Assembly (NCBI RefSeq): GCF_947499295.1
Contig: NZ_CANMNP010000001.1
Location: 62,001 to 126,000 of the forward strand
Direction: 5' to 3'
DNA from: an uncultured Roseibium sp.
GTDB taxonomy: Bacteria > Pseudomonadota > Alphaproteobacteria > Rhizobiales > Stappiaceae
Length of the DNA: 64,000 bases
Shown one piece after another: positions 1 through 8,279 of the stretch. Each line of letters starts with the position of its first letter. Within the stretch, counting starts at the first letter, position 1. A program made the translations under genes and the position numbers. The notes under the pieces are model-generated. The model had not been told where the DNA came from. It worked only from the letters and a program-made list of their open reading frames with translations, and searched no databases.

Positions 1-13
1 CCCCTTCACCTTT

Positions 14-682
14 TTGGTCGAGCATACATTGTCGCAGTCCCGCTTTCATGTCGTAATTGCTGATGATCATGCAATTGTCCGCGCCGGATTGCGGAGCGCT
101 TTGGAAACCCCGGGTACAGTCGAACCGGACGGCATAGAAGTCGTGGCTGAAGCCAGCGACGGACTGCAGGCAATTGCTGCCCTACGCCAGCACCGTCCTA
201 CGTTGCTCATTCTGGACGTCCAGATGCCCCATGCAGGCGGGTTGGAGGTTCTGGTGGAGGCAAGAAGATGGTCGCCGGAGACAAAGGTCGTCGTGTTGAC
301 CGGCGTTTCGTCCATCGGCAAGATTGGCGAATTGGTCGCCAGTGGAGTTGATGGTCTTTTCTCAAAAAGCGAAGACCATGATGAGTTGATCCGCAGACTG
401 CCGAATATCTTGCGCGGGCATCGCCACATTGCAGCGCGTTTTGAAACCATGCTCGAAGATGCTTCGGATGTGCCGATACTGTCTGATCGCGAAAGACAGA
501 CTCTCAATCTGATTGTCTCCGGCCGGTCCAACAAGGAAATTGCTGAAACACTTGGCATCAGCGCTAAAACAGTCGACCGCCATCGCACCAATCTCATGAA
601 GAAACTTGATGTACATTCTGTCGCGCAGCTGATTGCCTATGCCCTGCGCGAGGGCCTGATTGACCCTTCTGTCGAGCTGTAG
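14..682 (+). CDS. LuxR/FixJ-family two-component response regulator (5' end possibly outside window)
   Basis: A 222-residue regulator with an N-terminal receiver domain and a C-terminal LuxR-type helix-turn-helix. The receiver shows the acidic pair D17/D18, the phospho-acceptor D68 in LLILDVQMP, T96 and K118. The GerE/LuxR domain covers about residues 157-211 and includes the NKEIAETLGISAKTVDRHR recognition region. The listed start is a TTG with no clear ribosome site. The frame stays open to the window edge, so the true start may lie upstream. No histidine kinase is visible next to it, so the signal and targets cannot be told. It ends convergently with the TRAP operon. The family call is firm and the role unknown. 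Confidence 0.9.
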   Translation: MVEHTLSQSRFHVVIADDHAIVRAGLRSALETPGTVEPDGIEVVAEASDGLQAIAALRQHRPTLLILDVQMPHAGGLEVLVEARRWSPETKVVVLTGVSSIGKIGELVASGVDGLFSKSEDHDELIRRLPNILRGHRHIAARFETMLEDASDVPILSDRERQTLNLIVSGRSNKEIAETLGISAKTVDRHRTNLMKKLDVHSVAQLIAYALREGLIDPSVEL

Positions 683-719
683 TGAATTCAAAAACAAACT
701 GAATTCTGTATCCTGGGTA

Positions 720-752
720 AGCGATCCCACGCGTCAATATCGCGGGATCGCT
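720..752. terminator. Hairpin between convergent genes, likely terminator
   Basis: The arms AGCGATCCC (720-728) and GGGATCGCT (744-752) pair perfectly, with a further GCG/CGC pairing inside the loop. It lies between the converging response regulator and TRAP receptor genes. Neither strand has a good T tract, so intrinsic termination is not certain. Confidence 0.5.
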
Positions 753-771
753 GCCTTCAGGAACGAGTTAA

Positions 772-1836
772 TCAAACTCTTTGAGTAAAGGTCGCAGCCT
801 TGACTTCGATTGCGTAGTCCTTCGCGAGCGCAAGGAACGCATCATAGCTTTTTTGCACTTCGGCAAATTTCGGGTTGGCCGCGGCATTTTCAGCCATGAC
901 TTCCGAAACAGCCGGTTTAAGCGCTGCCATCACATCGTCTGGGAATGCGGCAAAGGTCACACCTTCGTCCTTCAGTTTCTTCATGGCGACAGCGTTGAAA
1001 TAGTCAAACTGAGCCGTGGTTTCGACCGAGACAGCCTCTGCCGCGTTGGCAATTACTGCCTGCAGATGTGCCGGCAGACCGTCATAGGCATCTTTGTTGA
1101 CCACGATTTCCAATGCAGCAGAGGGTTCGTGGAAAGCCGGAACGTAACAATACTTCGCAACTTTCTGCAGACCAAAGGCCTGATCGAGCATGGGCCCGAC
1201 CCATTCTGCCGCATCAATGGCTCCCGACTGGAAAGACGGAAAGATTTCCGGAGGCGGCAAGAGCACCGCATTGACACCAAGCTTGCGCATGGCTTCACCG
1301 CCGAGACCGGCGATGCGCATGTTGAGACCTGCGAGATCGTCGAGGCTTTCCACCGGGTTCTTGAACCAGCCTGCGGCCTGTACGCCGGAACTGCCGGAAT
1401 AGAACGGTTTCAGACCACGCTCAGAGTAGATGCTGTCCCAAAGATCCTGACCGCCGCCGTAACGCAGCCATGCAGTGGTTTCCACTGCGGTCATACCGAA
1501 AGGCACCGCGGAGAAGAAGTGCAAGGCGGAGTTTTTGGAGGCCGCATAATAAGGCGTTGAATGGCCGATTTCAGCGGTCCCCTGCTCCACCGCGTCCTCA
1601 ACACCGAACGGCGGCACCAATTCGCCGCCGGAAAAAACCTTCAAGGTGAGCTGACCATCTGACATTGCAGCGACGCGTTCAGCGAAAGACGTCACATTGG
1701 TACCAACACCGGGGGCCTTTGCAGGAAAGGAGGTCGGGAGTTTCCACTCGACCTTGCCCTGCGCAATTGCCGGGGCGGCCAGCATGGTTGCGGGCGCAGC
1801 AACTGCGCCGACTTTCAGGAAATCGCGTCTTTTCAT
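772..1836 (-). CDS. TRAP transporter solute-binding protein (DctP family, TakP-like)
   Basis: Periplasmic receptor of a TRAP secondary transporter. The N-terminus MKRRDFLKVGAVAAPATML followed by APAIAQG is a twin-arginine signal with a probable cleavage site near residue 25. The mature protein reads as a DctP-family binding protein. Segments such as SGGELVPPFGVEDAVEQGTA and GAIDAAEWVGPM resemble TakP-type receptors for 2-oxo acids; this is recalled similarity, so the ligand is an inference. It is the last gene of dctQ-dctM-receptor. Its strong GAGGAGAAG ribosome site overlaps the dctM stop region, 12 bp upstream, which fits a need for more receptor than permease. The length of 354 residues is normal for the family. 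Confidence 0.9.
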   Translation of the reverse strand: MKRRDFLKVGAVAAPATMLAAPAIAQGKVEWKLPTSFPAKAPGVGTNVTSFAERVAAMSDGQLTLKVFSGGELVPPFGVEDAVEQGTAEIGHSTPYYAASKNSALHFFSAVPFGMTAVETTAWLRYGGGQDLWDSIYSERGLKPFYSGSSGVQAAGWFKNPVESLDDLAGLNMRIAGLGGEAMRKLGVNAVLLPPPEIFPSFQSGAIDAAEWVGPMLDQAFGLQKVAKYCYVPAFHEPSAALEIVVNKDAYDGLPAHLQAVIANAAEAVSVETTAQFDYFNAVAMKKLKDEGVTFAAFPDDVMAALKPAVSEVMAENAAANPKFAEVQKSYDAFLALAKDYAIEVKAATFTQRV

Positions 1837-1848
1837 TTCAACTTCTCC

Positions 1849-3405
1849 TCAAAACAAAACAGCGGGCAACCAGGTGGCAAGCACCGGAAACGCAATGACC
1901 ACGGCAAGCGCCAGCAATTGAATTGCGACAAACGGGATGACCGCAACGTAAATGTCGGACGTTCGGATTTCCGCCGGGGCCACAGATCGAAAGTAAAAGA
2001 GCGCAAAACCAAAGGGCGGCGTCAAGAAGGATGTTTGCAAGTTGAGCGCAATCAGCACTGCAAACCAGACTGGACTTATGTCCGATTGCAGGATGATCGG
2101 CCCGACGATTGGCACCACAATGAAGATGATTTCGACAAATTCCAGGATAAATCCCAGCAGAAAGATGACCAGAAGCGTCAAAACGAGCATTCCATAAGCG
2201 CCGCCAGGCAGCGCCTGCAAAACTTCGGCGACATGCTCATCTCCGTCAAAACCGCGAAAGACAAGCGACAAAATGCTGGCAGCGATCACAATGCCGAAGA
2301 TCATCCCCGTAATCGATACCGTTTCGCGCAGCGCAGGTATCAGAACGTCTTTTTTCAGCAGCGAATTTGCAGCCGCCAACAACAAACAGAAAGCCGTCAG
2401 CATCAAGGAGACGGAAACGATTGTCATGCCCGACCAAACGATCTTGCCGCCGGCAAATTCAAGCCCGAAGACCCCTGCCCTGCGCAGAACCAAGAGCAAT
2501 ACAGCCAGTATCGCGCACGCAATCGCCAGACGTGCGCCAGAACCTCCCCGGCCCGAAGCGGCAATCAGGACAGCACCTGCCACCCCGACCGATGCTGCCT
2601 CAGTCGGTGTTGCAACACCGAGGAGAATGCTGCCCAGAACAGCGACGATCAATCCGAGGGTCGGAGCAATGCTCCCAATCAGCTCAAGAACCGAGACCTT
2701 GTTCTCGTCTGCATCCAACCGGTCCGCCGCAGGAGCACCGCGCAGGCGAAAAAGCACATAGGCGGCATAAAGCAGGACAAGCAGTAGTCCGGGCAACAAC
2801 GCACCGGCGAACAGATCCCCGACCGTGACCGGATCCGGGGCAAAATTTCCGGCTTCCTGTTGTGCCTCGAAATAGGCGTTGGATATCTGGTCACCCAGCA
2901 AAATGAGGACGATTGAGGGTGGAATGATCTGGCCCAACGTGCCGCTGGCGCAGATCAGCCCGGCGCTCATGTGCTTGTTGATGCCTGACGAAAGAAGCGC
3001 CGGGAGCGTTATCGTTCCCAGCATGACGATGGTAGCGCCGATGATGCCCGTTGACGCCGCGATCAAGGCGCTCACCAAAATGACAGCAAGGGCAAGCGAT
3101 CCCTGATTGCCGCCCAAAGCGTCTGTCAGGCTTTTGAGCATCTTCTCGGCCTGCCGCGATTTCTCCAACAAGAGGCCCATAAACACGAAAAGCGGCACGG
3201 CCAGCAGCAGAGGATTGGACATGACCCCGAAGACACGCTGCGGCGCAGCTTGAAAAAAGACGAGATCGAAGTGGCCAAAACTTGCCGCGAGCAATGCAAC
3301 AAGGGTGGGTGCTCCGGCGATTGCCAGAAGTACCGGGACACCGGAGAGAATGCAGCCGAAGACGGCCATGGCCATTACCAGCAACCAGACAACATCCATG
3401 CTCAT
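1849..3405 (-). CDS. dctM: TRAP transporter large permease subunit (DctM)
   Basis: Integral membrane subunit that moves the solute, driven by an ion gradient. The protein has 518 residues with about twelve or more hydrophobic segments, and is longer than a minimal DctM (about 425 residues) because of extra hydrophobic segments in its middle. The frame is open for another 83 codons upstream, but those overlap dctQ. I chose the ATG at 3405 (MSMDVVWLLVM) because it forms an ATGA overlap with the dctQ stop, which implies translational coupling. A second Met two codons later is also possible. It pairs with the small subunit and the downstream receptor. Confidence 0.92.
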   Translation of the reverse strand: MSMDVVWLLVMAMAVFGCILSGVPVLLAIAGAPTLVALLAASFGHFDLVFFQAAPQRVFGVMSNPLLLAVPLFVFMGLLLEKSRQAEKMLKSLTDALGGNQGSLALAVILVSALIAASTGIIGATIVMLGTITLPALLSSGINKHMSAGLICASGTLGQIIPPSIVLILLGDQISNAYFEAQQEAGNFAPDPVTVGDLFAGALLPGLLLVLLYAAYVLFRLRGAPAADRLDADENKVSVLELIGSIAPTLGLIVAVLGSILLGVATPTEAASVGVAGAVLIAASGRGGSGARLAIACAILAVLLLVLRRAGVFGLEFAGGKIVWSGMTIVSVSLMLTAFCLLLAAANSLLKKDVLIPALRETVSITGMIFGIVIAASILSLVFRGFDGDEHVAEVLQALPGGAYGMLVLTLLVIFLLGFILEFVEIIFIVVPIVGPIILQSDISPVWFAVLIALNLQTSFLTPPFGFALFYFRSVAPAEIRTSDIYVAVIPFVAIQLLALAVVIAFPVLATWLPAVLF

Positions 3406-3926
3406 TTGAAGGCCTGCCGGACAACACCGATCAGCCGTTGAAGGCAATGGAGGATCACCAGGGCCGGCAAGATCAGCAAACAGGTCTTGACCAGGAACAG
3501 TCCCGGGAGTCCACCTGTCTCCGGAGAGCCTTCCAGGATGACCCACGAGCTCTTCACGAGTGGAAATGCCGCCCAAAGCATGATGCCGAAAACCGGAAGC
3601 GCAAGAAGAAGATCTCCCAACCAGTCTATGCGTCGATTGATTGTGTCGTTCCATTTTTGACGAAAGACATCGACACGCACGTGATTTCCCCCGTCAAACG
3701 CGACGATCACAGACAGGGCCACCAGAGAGGCAAAGGCATAGTTGACAGCATCTTGTATCTCCAAAAAGCCGAAACCCAGGAGATAGCGCATTAGAACGAT
3801 CAGCAATTGTCCCAGAAAAACAACCGCTGTGAGCACCATGCAAATCCATCGGACGGTATTGAAGATCCCTTGCATCAAAAGTCCGTTCCAACAACTTCCG
3901 TCCAACAGCGTACCCAATTGTCGCAT
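3402..3926 (-). CDS. dctQ: TRAP transporter small permease subunit (DctQ)
   Basis: A 174-residue membrane protein with four predicted transmembrane segments, typical of DctQ, including the conserved central part GGNHVRVDVFRQKWNDTI between segments 2 and 3. It is the first gene of the TRAP operon and overlaps dctM by 4 bp. No strong ribosome site is visible before the ATG. DctQ subunits bind DctM and are needed for transport; the substrate cannot be told from this subunit. Confidence 0.88.
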   Translation of the reverse strand: MRQLGTLLDGSCWNGLLMQGIFNTVRWICMVLTAVVFLGQLLIVLMRYLLGFGFLEIQDAVNYAFASLVALSVIVAFDGGNHVRVDVFRQKWNDTINRRIDWLGDLLLALPVFGIMLWAAFPLVKSSWVILEGSPETGGLPGLFLVKTCLLILPALVILHCLQRLIGVVRQAFK

Positions 3927-4507
3927 CTGAAGCGGCGCCCAGACCGGGTGCAGATTAGTCGGCTGAATTGGTCATGTATAGAAGCATTTGACTTCGCAGC
4001 CACGATACCCCCCAGACGAAAATCGGCCCCCTTGCCATAAAGTTAGAGCACGCTGCCAATTCCTATTTTCCTTAAACCGGTAGCTCCATAAACCACGCCC
4101 GGTTCAGGCTCATGCAGTTTCGTCAGAAACCGACGTCGCAGTTCGTCAATTGCCCGGCTGATTTTGTGTTCGACAATTAACAGCAAGACCTTTGCACCGC
4201 ACAAATTGCTTTATCACTCGAGACCATGCGTGGGCATCCAGGGGATATGAACTCATGCAGTCAGAAAACTTTTCAGCCAATAATTCATATTCTTACCGGA
4301 GTTCATCATACCCTGTTTCCACAGCTTTGACCGCTGCTAATGCACCTTCATGCCTTGCCGCAACGCAGCAATTGCGATACCCGCCTTTGCTAGACGCTGG
4401 CAGGACCGCGTTGTCGCTTTCTCCTTCCTCCTCCTGGAGTGAAGTGGCTTCCTCCCTGCGGAAATCCGGCGTCTTCCGGTTTTTTGAATTCATTCAGGAG
4501 TCCTTCA
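3927..4507. other. Gene-free interval upstream of dctQ and the peroxiredoxin
   Basis: This 581-bp interval lies between two divergent genes and must hold both promoters. Open frames in it lack coding character. A short CCGG-CGTCTT-CCGG element followed by six T lies just before the peroxiredoxin start; its meaning is unclear. No RNA gene or repeat is apparent. Confidence 0.5.
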
Positions 4508-5050
4508 ATGCTCGGCAAAAAAGTTCCCTACGTTACTTTTCGCACCCGTGTCCGCGACGTTTCAATCGATGGTCCGAACCCCTTCCGTTGGGAAGACAAA
4601 ACCAGCGATGACTATTTCAAGGGCAAAAGGGTTGTCCTGTTTTCTCTGCCGGGTGCGTTCACGCCAACCTGCTCTACATTTCAGCTCCCGGATTTCGAGA
4701 AACTCTACGCCGACTTCCAAGCCGAAGGTGTCGACGAAATCTACTGTGTTTCAGTGAACGACGCGTTCGTTATGAATGCCTGGGCCAAGGCGCAGGGCGT
4801 GAACAGCGTCAAAGTCATTCCTGATGGATCGGGAGAGTTCACGCGCAAGATGGGCATGCTTGTCGCCAAAGACAATCTCGGCTTTGGAATGCGTTCCTGG
4901 CGTTATGGCGCTGTTGTCAATGATGGTGTTGTCGAACAATGGTTTGAAGAAGAAGGTTTCTCCGATAATTGTGAAAGCGACCCCTACGGCCTGTCTTCCC
5001 CGCAAAACATTCTTGAATCATTGCGCACTGACAAAGTCAAAGCCGCATAG
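4508..5050 (+). CDS. Peroxiredoxin (Prx5-type, AhpC/TSA superfamily)
   Basis: Thiol peroxidase expected to reduce hydrogen peroxide and organic hydroperoxides in the cytoplasm. The peroxidatic cysteine is C55 in the signature PGAFTPTCS. Two further cysteines, C80 and C155, could resolve the sulfenic acid or be glutathionylated. The 180-residue protein has the Prx5 layout, with a WRYGAVVNDG segment. The start ATG at 4508 is chosen over an upstream in-frame ATG because CAGGAG lies 8 bp before it and the family begins there. It is a single gene followed by a strong terminator, convergent with the cyd operon. Nearness to bd oxidase may reflect a shared oxidative or oxygen-stress theme (inference). 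Confidence 0.92.
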   Translation: MLGKKVPYVTFRTRVRDVSIDGPNPFRWEDKTSDDYFKGKRVVLFSLPGAFTPTCSTFQLPDFEKLYADFQAEGVDEIYCVSVNDAFVMNAWAKAQGVNSVKVIPDGSGEFTRKMGMLVAKDNLGFGMRSWRYGAVVNDGVVEQWFEEEGFSDNCESDPYGLSSPQNILESLRTDKVKAA

Positions 5051-5078
5051 ATCGGAACTGGCTATTGTCTGCTTGTGG

Positions 5079-5112
5079 AAAGCCCCGGATTGAGAGATCC
5101 GGGGCTTTTCTT
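5079..5112. terminator. Bidirectional rho-independent terminator
   Basis: The arms AAAGCCCCGGAT and ATCCGGGGCTTT pair perfectly around TGAGAG and are followed by a T-rich stretch on the plus strand, with A-rich sequence on the other side. It serves the peroxiredoxin gene and, in the other direction, the end of the cyd operon. Confidence 0.88.
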
Positions 5113-5115
5113 TGT

Positions 5116-5238
5116 CTATCGTCTTGTGTCTTCCAGCCGCCGACGCTCGTCTTCACTGCGCAGTTCCAACCACATGGCGTTCAGGATTGCCAGGCAACAC
5201 GCTAACGGCATCCCAAGGATCCAGGCAAAATACCACAT
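5116..5238 (-). CDS. cydX: Cytochrome bd oxidase small subunit CydX
   Basis: A 40-residue protein reading MWYFAWILGMPLACCLAILN and then a charged tail rich in E and R. The start MWYFAWILG is the recognised signature of CydX/YbgT, a single-pass subunit that stabilises the haem groups of cytochrome bd. The gene starts 12 bp after the cydB stop, with GGAG in front of the ATG, so it is the third structural gene of the oxidase. The charged cytoplasmic tail of about 15 residues is similar in size to known homologues. It ends at the edge of the shared terminator. Confidence 0.9.
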   Translation of the reverse strand: MWYFAWILGMPLACCLAILNAMWLELRSEDERRRLEDTRR

Positions 5239-5250
5239 CAGTTCATCTCC

Positions 5251-6408
5251 TCAGTATGCCGTGTGATTGTCGCGCTCGATGGTTTCCTCATCCACCTTGC
5301 CCCACAGGACCTTGTAGACCCAGGCCGTGTAAACGAGAATTATCGGCAGGAAGATCAAGGTCACGACCAACATATTGAACAGCGTTCGATGCGTTGACGA
5401 TGCGTCCCAGACCGTCAGGCTGGCTTCGGGCTGAACCGAAGACGGCAGAATGAAGGGGAACATGGACACGCCAACGGTGGAAATGATCCCGAAGACCGCG
5501 GACTTGGAAAACAAAAAGATCGTCATTTCGAGCCGGGTCTGCAGGAGCAACATTGTGCCCAGCATTCCAACAAACCCGAGTCCTGGTGCAAGCCAGAGGA
5601 TGGGGTGAGCCGCATAATTGATCATCCATGCGCCACTTTCGGTGACAGCCTGTTTGGCCAGTGGGTTGGCCTGCATATTCGGGTCAACTTCCGAGGTAAT
5701 CCTGAAGCCTTCGACATAGCCGCTGGCAACCAGATAACCACCGATCGCGAACAGAACGATGCCCAGAGCAGATGCAAGCGTGCCGAACCGCCGAGCCCGT
5801 GCCGCGATATCGCCCGAGGCACGCATGACAAGCCAAACCGAACCGTGCATCACAAGCATTGCGACAGACAACAAACCACAAAGAAGCGAGAATGGTGAAA
5901 ACAGGCCAAAGAACGACCCTTCATAAGTCATCCGCAGGTCGGAATCGAGACTGAAGGGAACACCGAGCAACACGTTGCCGACTGCAACGCCGAAGACCAG
6001 TGCGGGCACAAAGGAGCCGGTGAATAGTGCCCAATCCCAGGCAGTGCGCCAGGATGGATCCGGCCTTTTCGACCGGTATTTGAAAGCGACAGGCCTGAGG
6101 ATCATGGCTGCAAGCACGATGAACATCGCCAGGTAAAAACCTGAGAAGCTGATCGCATAGAGTGGCGGCCAGGCCGCAAAGATCGCGCCACCTCCCAGAA
6201 TGAACCAGACCTGATTACCTTCCCAGGTCGGGCCGATGGTGTTGATCACAACACGCCGTTCAATGTCAGTTTCAGCTACAAACGGCAGCAGCGCTCCGAC
6301 ACCCATGTCAAAGCCATCAGTGACGGCAAAGCCGATCAGCAGAATACCGAGAAGCAGCCACCAGATCATTTTCAACACTGAGTAATCGATCAATTCGTAG
6401 AGGATCAT
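5251..6408 (-). CDS. cydB: Cytochrome bd quinol oxidase subunit II
   Basis: A 385-residue membrane subunit of the bd-type terminal oxidase, paired with CydA. The N-terminal part carries the family segments GFAVTDGFDMGVGALLPFV and TIGPTWEGNQVWFILGGGA, followed by about nine transmembrane helices. CydB binds no haem itself but completes the complex. It starts 6 bp after cydA and is followed by cydX, so cydABX are co-transcribed. Confidence 0.96.
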   Translation of the reverse strand: MILYELIDYSVLKMIWWLLLGILLIGFAVTDGFDMGVGALLPFVAETDIERRVVINTIGPTWEGNQVWFILGGGAIFAAWPPLYAISFSGFYLAMFIVLAAMILRPVAFKYRSKRPDPSWRTAWDWALFTGSFVPALVFGVAVGNVLLGVPFSLDSDLRMTYEGSFFGLFSPFSLLCGLLSVAMLVMHGSVWLVMRASGDIAARARRFGTLASALGIVLFAIGGYLVASGYVEGFRITSEVDPNMQANPLAKQAVTESGAWMINYAAHPILWLAPGLGFVGMLGTMLLLQTRLEMTIFLFSKSAVFGIISTVGVSMFPFILPSSVQPEASLTVWDASSTHRTLFNMLVVTLIFLPIILVYTAWVYKVLWGKVDEETIERDNHTAY

Positions 6409-6414
6409 CGTGTC

Positions 6415-8016
6415 TTACTCCGCAGGGACGGTGGCTGAAGATGGAACCGGCTGCATGGATGGCGGCGGGGCCACAGCTTCCTCCCCGTCTTCCGGTCCAA
6501 TCTTGATGTATTTGATCATCAGGCTGACCTCGATCACCAGAAGTGTCGTGTAGAGGAGGACAAACCCCGCCAAAGTGAGAAGGACCTCGGTTACAGAGAG
6601 ATTGGAAACAGCTGCGGACGTCGGCAGCATACTTTCGATGATCCAGGGTTGGCGGCCATATTCGGCTACAAACCAGCCCATTTCGCACGCGATCCAGGGT
6701 AGCGGGATCGACCATACGGCAACATGAAGCAGCCAGCGGCGTTTCTCACGCAGCGTATCCAGTTTTCCGGAGGACGAATAGTAGAAGAACACGGTCGTCA
6801 GCAAGATGAAGAAAAAGCCGCAAGCAACCATTATCCGGAAGGCATAGAACATCGGCAGCACGTTCGGCACCGTCGACCAGGCAGCAGCGTCAACCTGCTC
6901 CGTTGTTGCCTCCATCGGATTGTCCGTGAAAGGAAGGAGCAAATAGGCATAACCAAGGGAGTTTGCGTTTTGACTGAAGGTTTCGCGCAGTTCTTCGCTC
7001 GCCTCAGCCGGGTTTTCCCGGATCTTCTGGAGCGCATCCCAGGCGATCGCTCCTTGCCGTATCCGGTCCTTGGACCGATCCACCAGATCGTTGATACCTG
7101 GAATGACAGTGTCGAGCGAACGCGTCGCAATCAGACCCATCACATAAGGCACTTCGATCGCGAAAATATTCTCCCGCTTTTCCATGTCAGGCCAGGCAAT
7201 CACATTGAATGCTGCGGGAGCCGGCTCTGTTTCCCACATGGCCTCAATGGTGGCGAGTTTCATCTGCTGGTTCAGATTGGCCTCATAGCCGCTCTCGTCA
7301 CCCAGGACGACGACAGACAATGCGGAGGCAAAGCCGAAGGCAGAGGCAATGGCCAATGAGCGTTTGGCGATCTGCAGGTGCCGTCCTTTGAGCATGTACC
7401 AGCATGAAATGCCGATCATGAACATGGCAGCGGTCACATAGCCGGCCGAAACCGTGTGAACGAACTTGGCTTGTGCAACGGGGTTGAACAGCACGTCGAA
7501 GAAACTGCTGACCTCCATGCGCATGGTATCTGGATTGAAGATCGCACCGACCGGATGTTGCATCCAGCCGTTGGCGATCAAGATCCAAAGCGCCGAAAAG
7601 TTCGTCCCAAAAGCGACTGCCCACGTGGCGGCAAGGTGTTGGCGCTTGGAGAGCCTGTCCCAGCCAAAGAAGAACAGGCCGACGAATGTCGCCTCCATGA
7701 AGAAAGCCATCAGCCCTTCAATTGCGAGCGGTGCGCCGAAAACATCTCCAACATACTGACTGAAATAGGCCCAGTTCATTCCAAACTGGAATTCCATTGT
7801 CAGGCCGGTTGCAACACCAAGCACAAAATTGATTCCGAAGAGCGTTCCCCAGAACTTGACCATGCGTTTCCAGATCTCGCGCCCGGTCATGACATAGACC
7901 GTTTCCATAGTTGCGAGCAGGATGGATAGGCCAATCGTCAAAGGAACGAACAAGAAGTGGTAGAGCGCTGTCATGGCAAACTGAAGCCGGGACAGGTCAA
8001 CGACGCTTAGTTCCAT
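6415..8016 (-). CDS. cydA: Cytochrome bd quinol oxidase subunit I
   Basis: Haem-bearing subunit that oxidises quinol and reduces oxygen to water. Axial haem ligands are present: H20 (in TALYHFLF), H187 (in KFVHTVS) and M396 (in FRIMVACG). The quinol-binding Q-loop retains GDESGYEANLNQQMKLATIEA, and GRQPW is present near the C-terminal end. At 533 residues it is the normal length of the long-Q-loop type. A 263-bp gap after cydC precedes it and may hold a separate promoter. I looked for an FNR box (TTGAT-N4-ATCAA) there and saw none. Confidence 0.97.
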   Translation of the reverse strand: MELSVVDLSRLQFAMTALYHFLFVPLTIGLSILLATMETVYVMTGREIWKRMVKFWGTLFGINFVLGVATGLTMEFQFGMNWAYFSQYVGDVFGAPLAIEGLMAFFMEATFVGLFFFGWDRLSKRQHLAATWAVAFGTNFSALWILIANGWMQHPVGAIFNPDTMRMEVSSFFDVLFNPVAQAKFVHTVSAGYVTAAMFMIGISCWYMLKGRHLQIAKRSLAIASAFGFASALSVVVLGDESGYEANLNQQMKLATIEAMWETEPAPAAFNVIAWPDMEKRENIFAIEVPYVMGLIATRSLDTVIPGINDLVDRSKDRIRQGAIAWDALQKIRENPAEASEELRETFSQNANSLGYAYLLLPFTDNPMEATTEQVDAAAWSTVPNVLPMFYAFRIMVACGFFFILLTTVFFYYSSSGKLDTLREKRRWLLHVAVWSIPLPWIACEMGWFVAEYGRQPWIIESMLPTSAAVSNLSVTEVLLTLAGFVLLYTTLLVIEVSLMIKYIKIGPEDGEEAVAPPPSMQPVPSSATVPAE

Positions 8017-8279
8017 CGTATTCCCCCTTATCGGGCCTTAGCGGCCCGAGCACGAAGCTTAGGATGAAAACTCACGTCACAAGCCGGTGCGGCAAGGCTT
8101 CCCTGTCGAAGACGAATGAAATCGCGCCTGCCAATCCCGTCAAAGAACCGACTTGTCAAATGAGTCTTCACATGAAGCAATCGTGCCCCGGCCATCTTGC
8201 AAGGTCAATGCGACAGATCGTAAACAACAACCTGAAATAGCAGAAAAGCGGAAGATAATCCTTTGATTTTTGGAAAGAA

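Noticed and set aside
67..597. Long minus-strand frame across the response regulator gene
   Set aside because: It is fully antisense to a gene with clear receiver and LuxR motifs and has no coding character of its own.
781..1560. 259-codon plus-strand frame opposite the TRAP receptor
   Set aside because: Shadow of the DctP-family gene; the sequence shows no domain and is rich in Arg, His and Cys in a way typical of antisense frames.
1918..2787. 289-codon plus-strand frame opposite dctM
   Set aside because: Low-complexity, very polar antisense reading of a membrane protein gene.
8017..8279. FNR/anaerobox search between cydC and cydA
   Set aside because: No TTGAT-N4-ATCAA or close match was seen, so no regulatory site is claimed.
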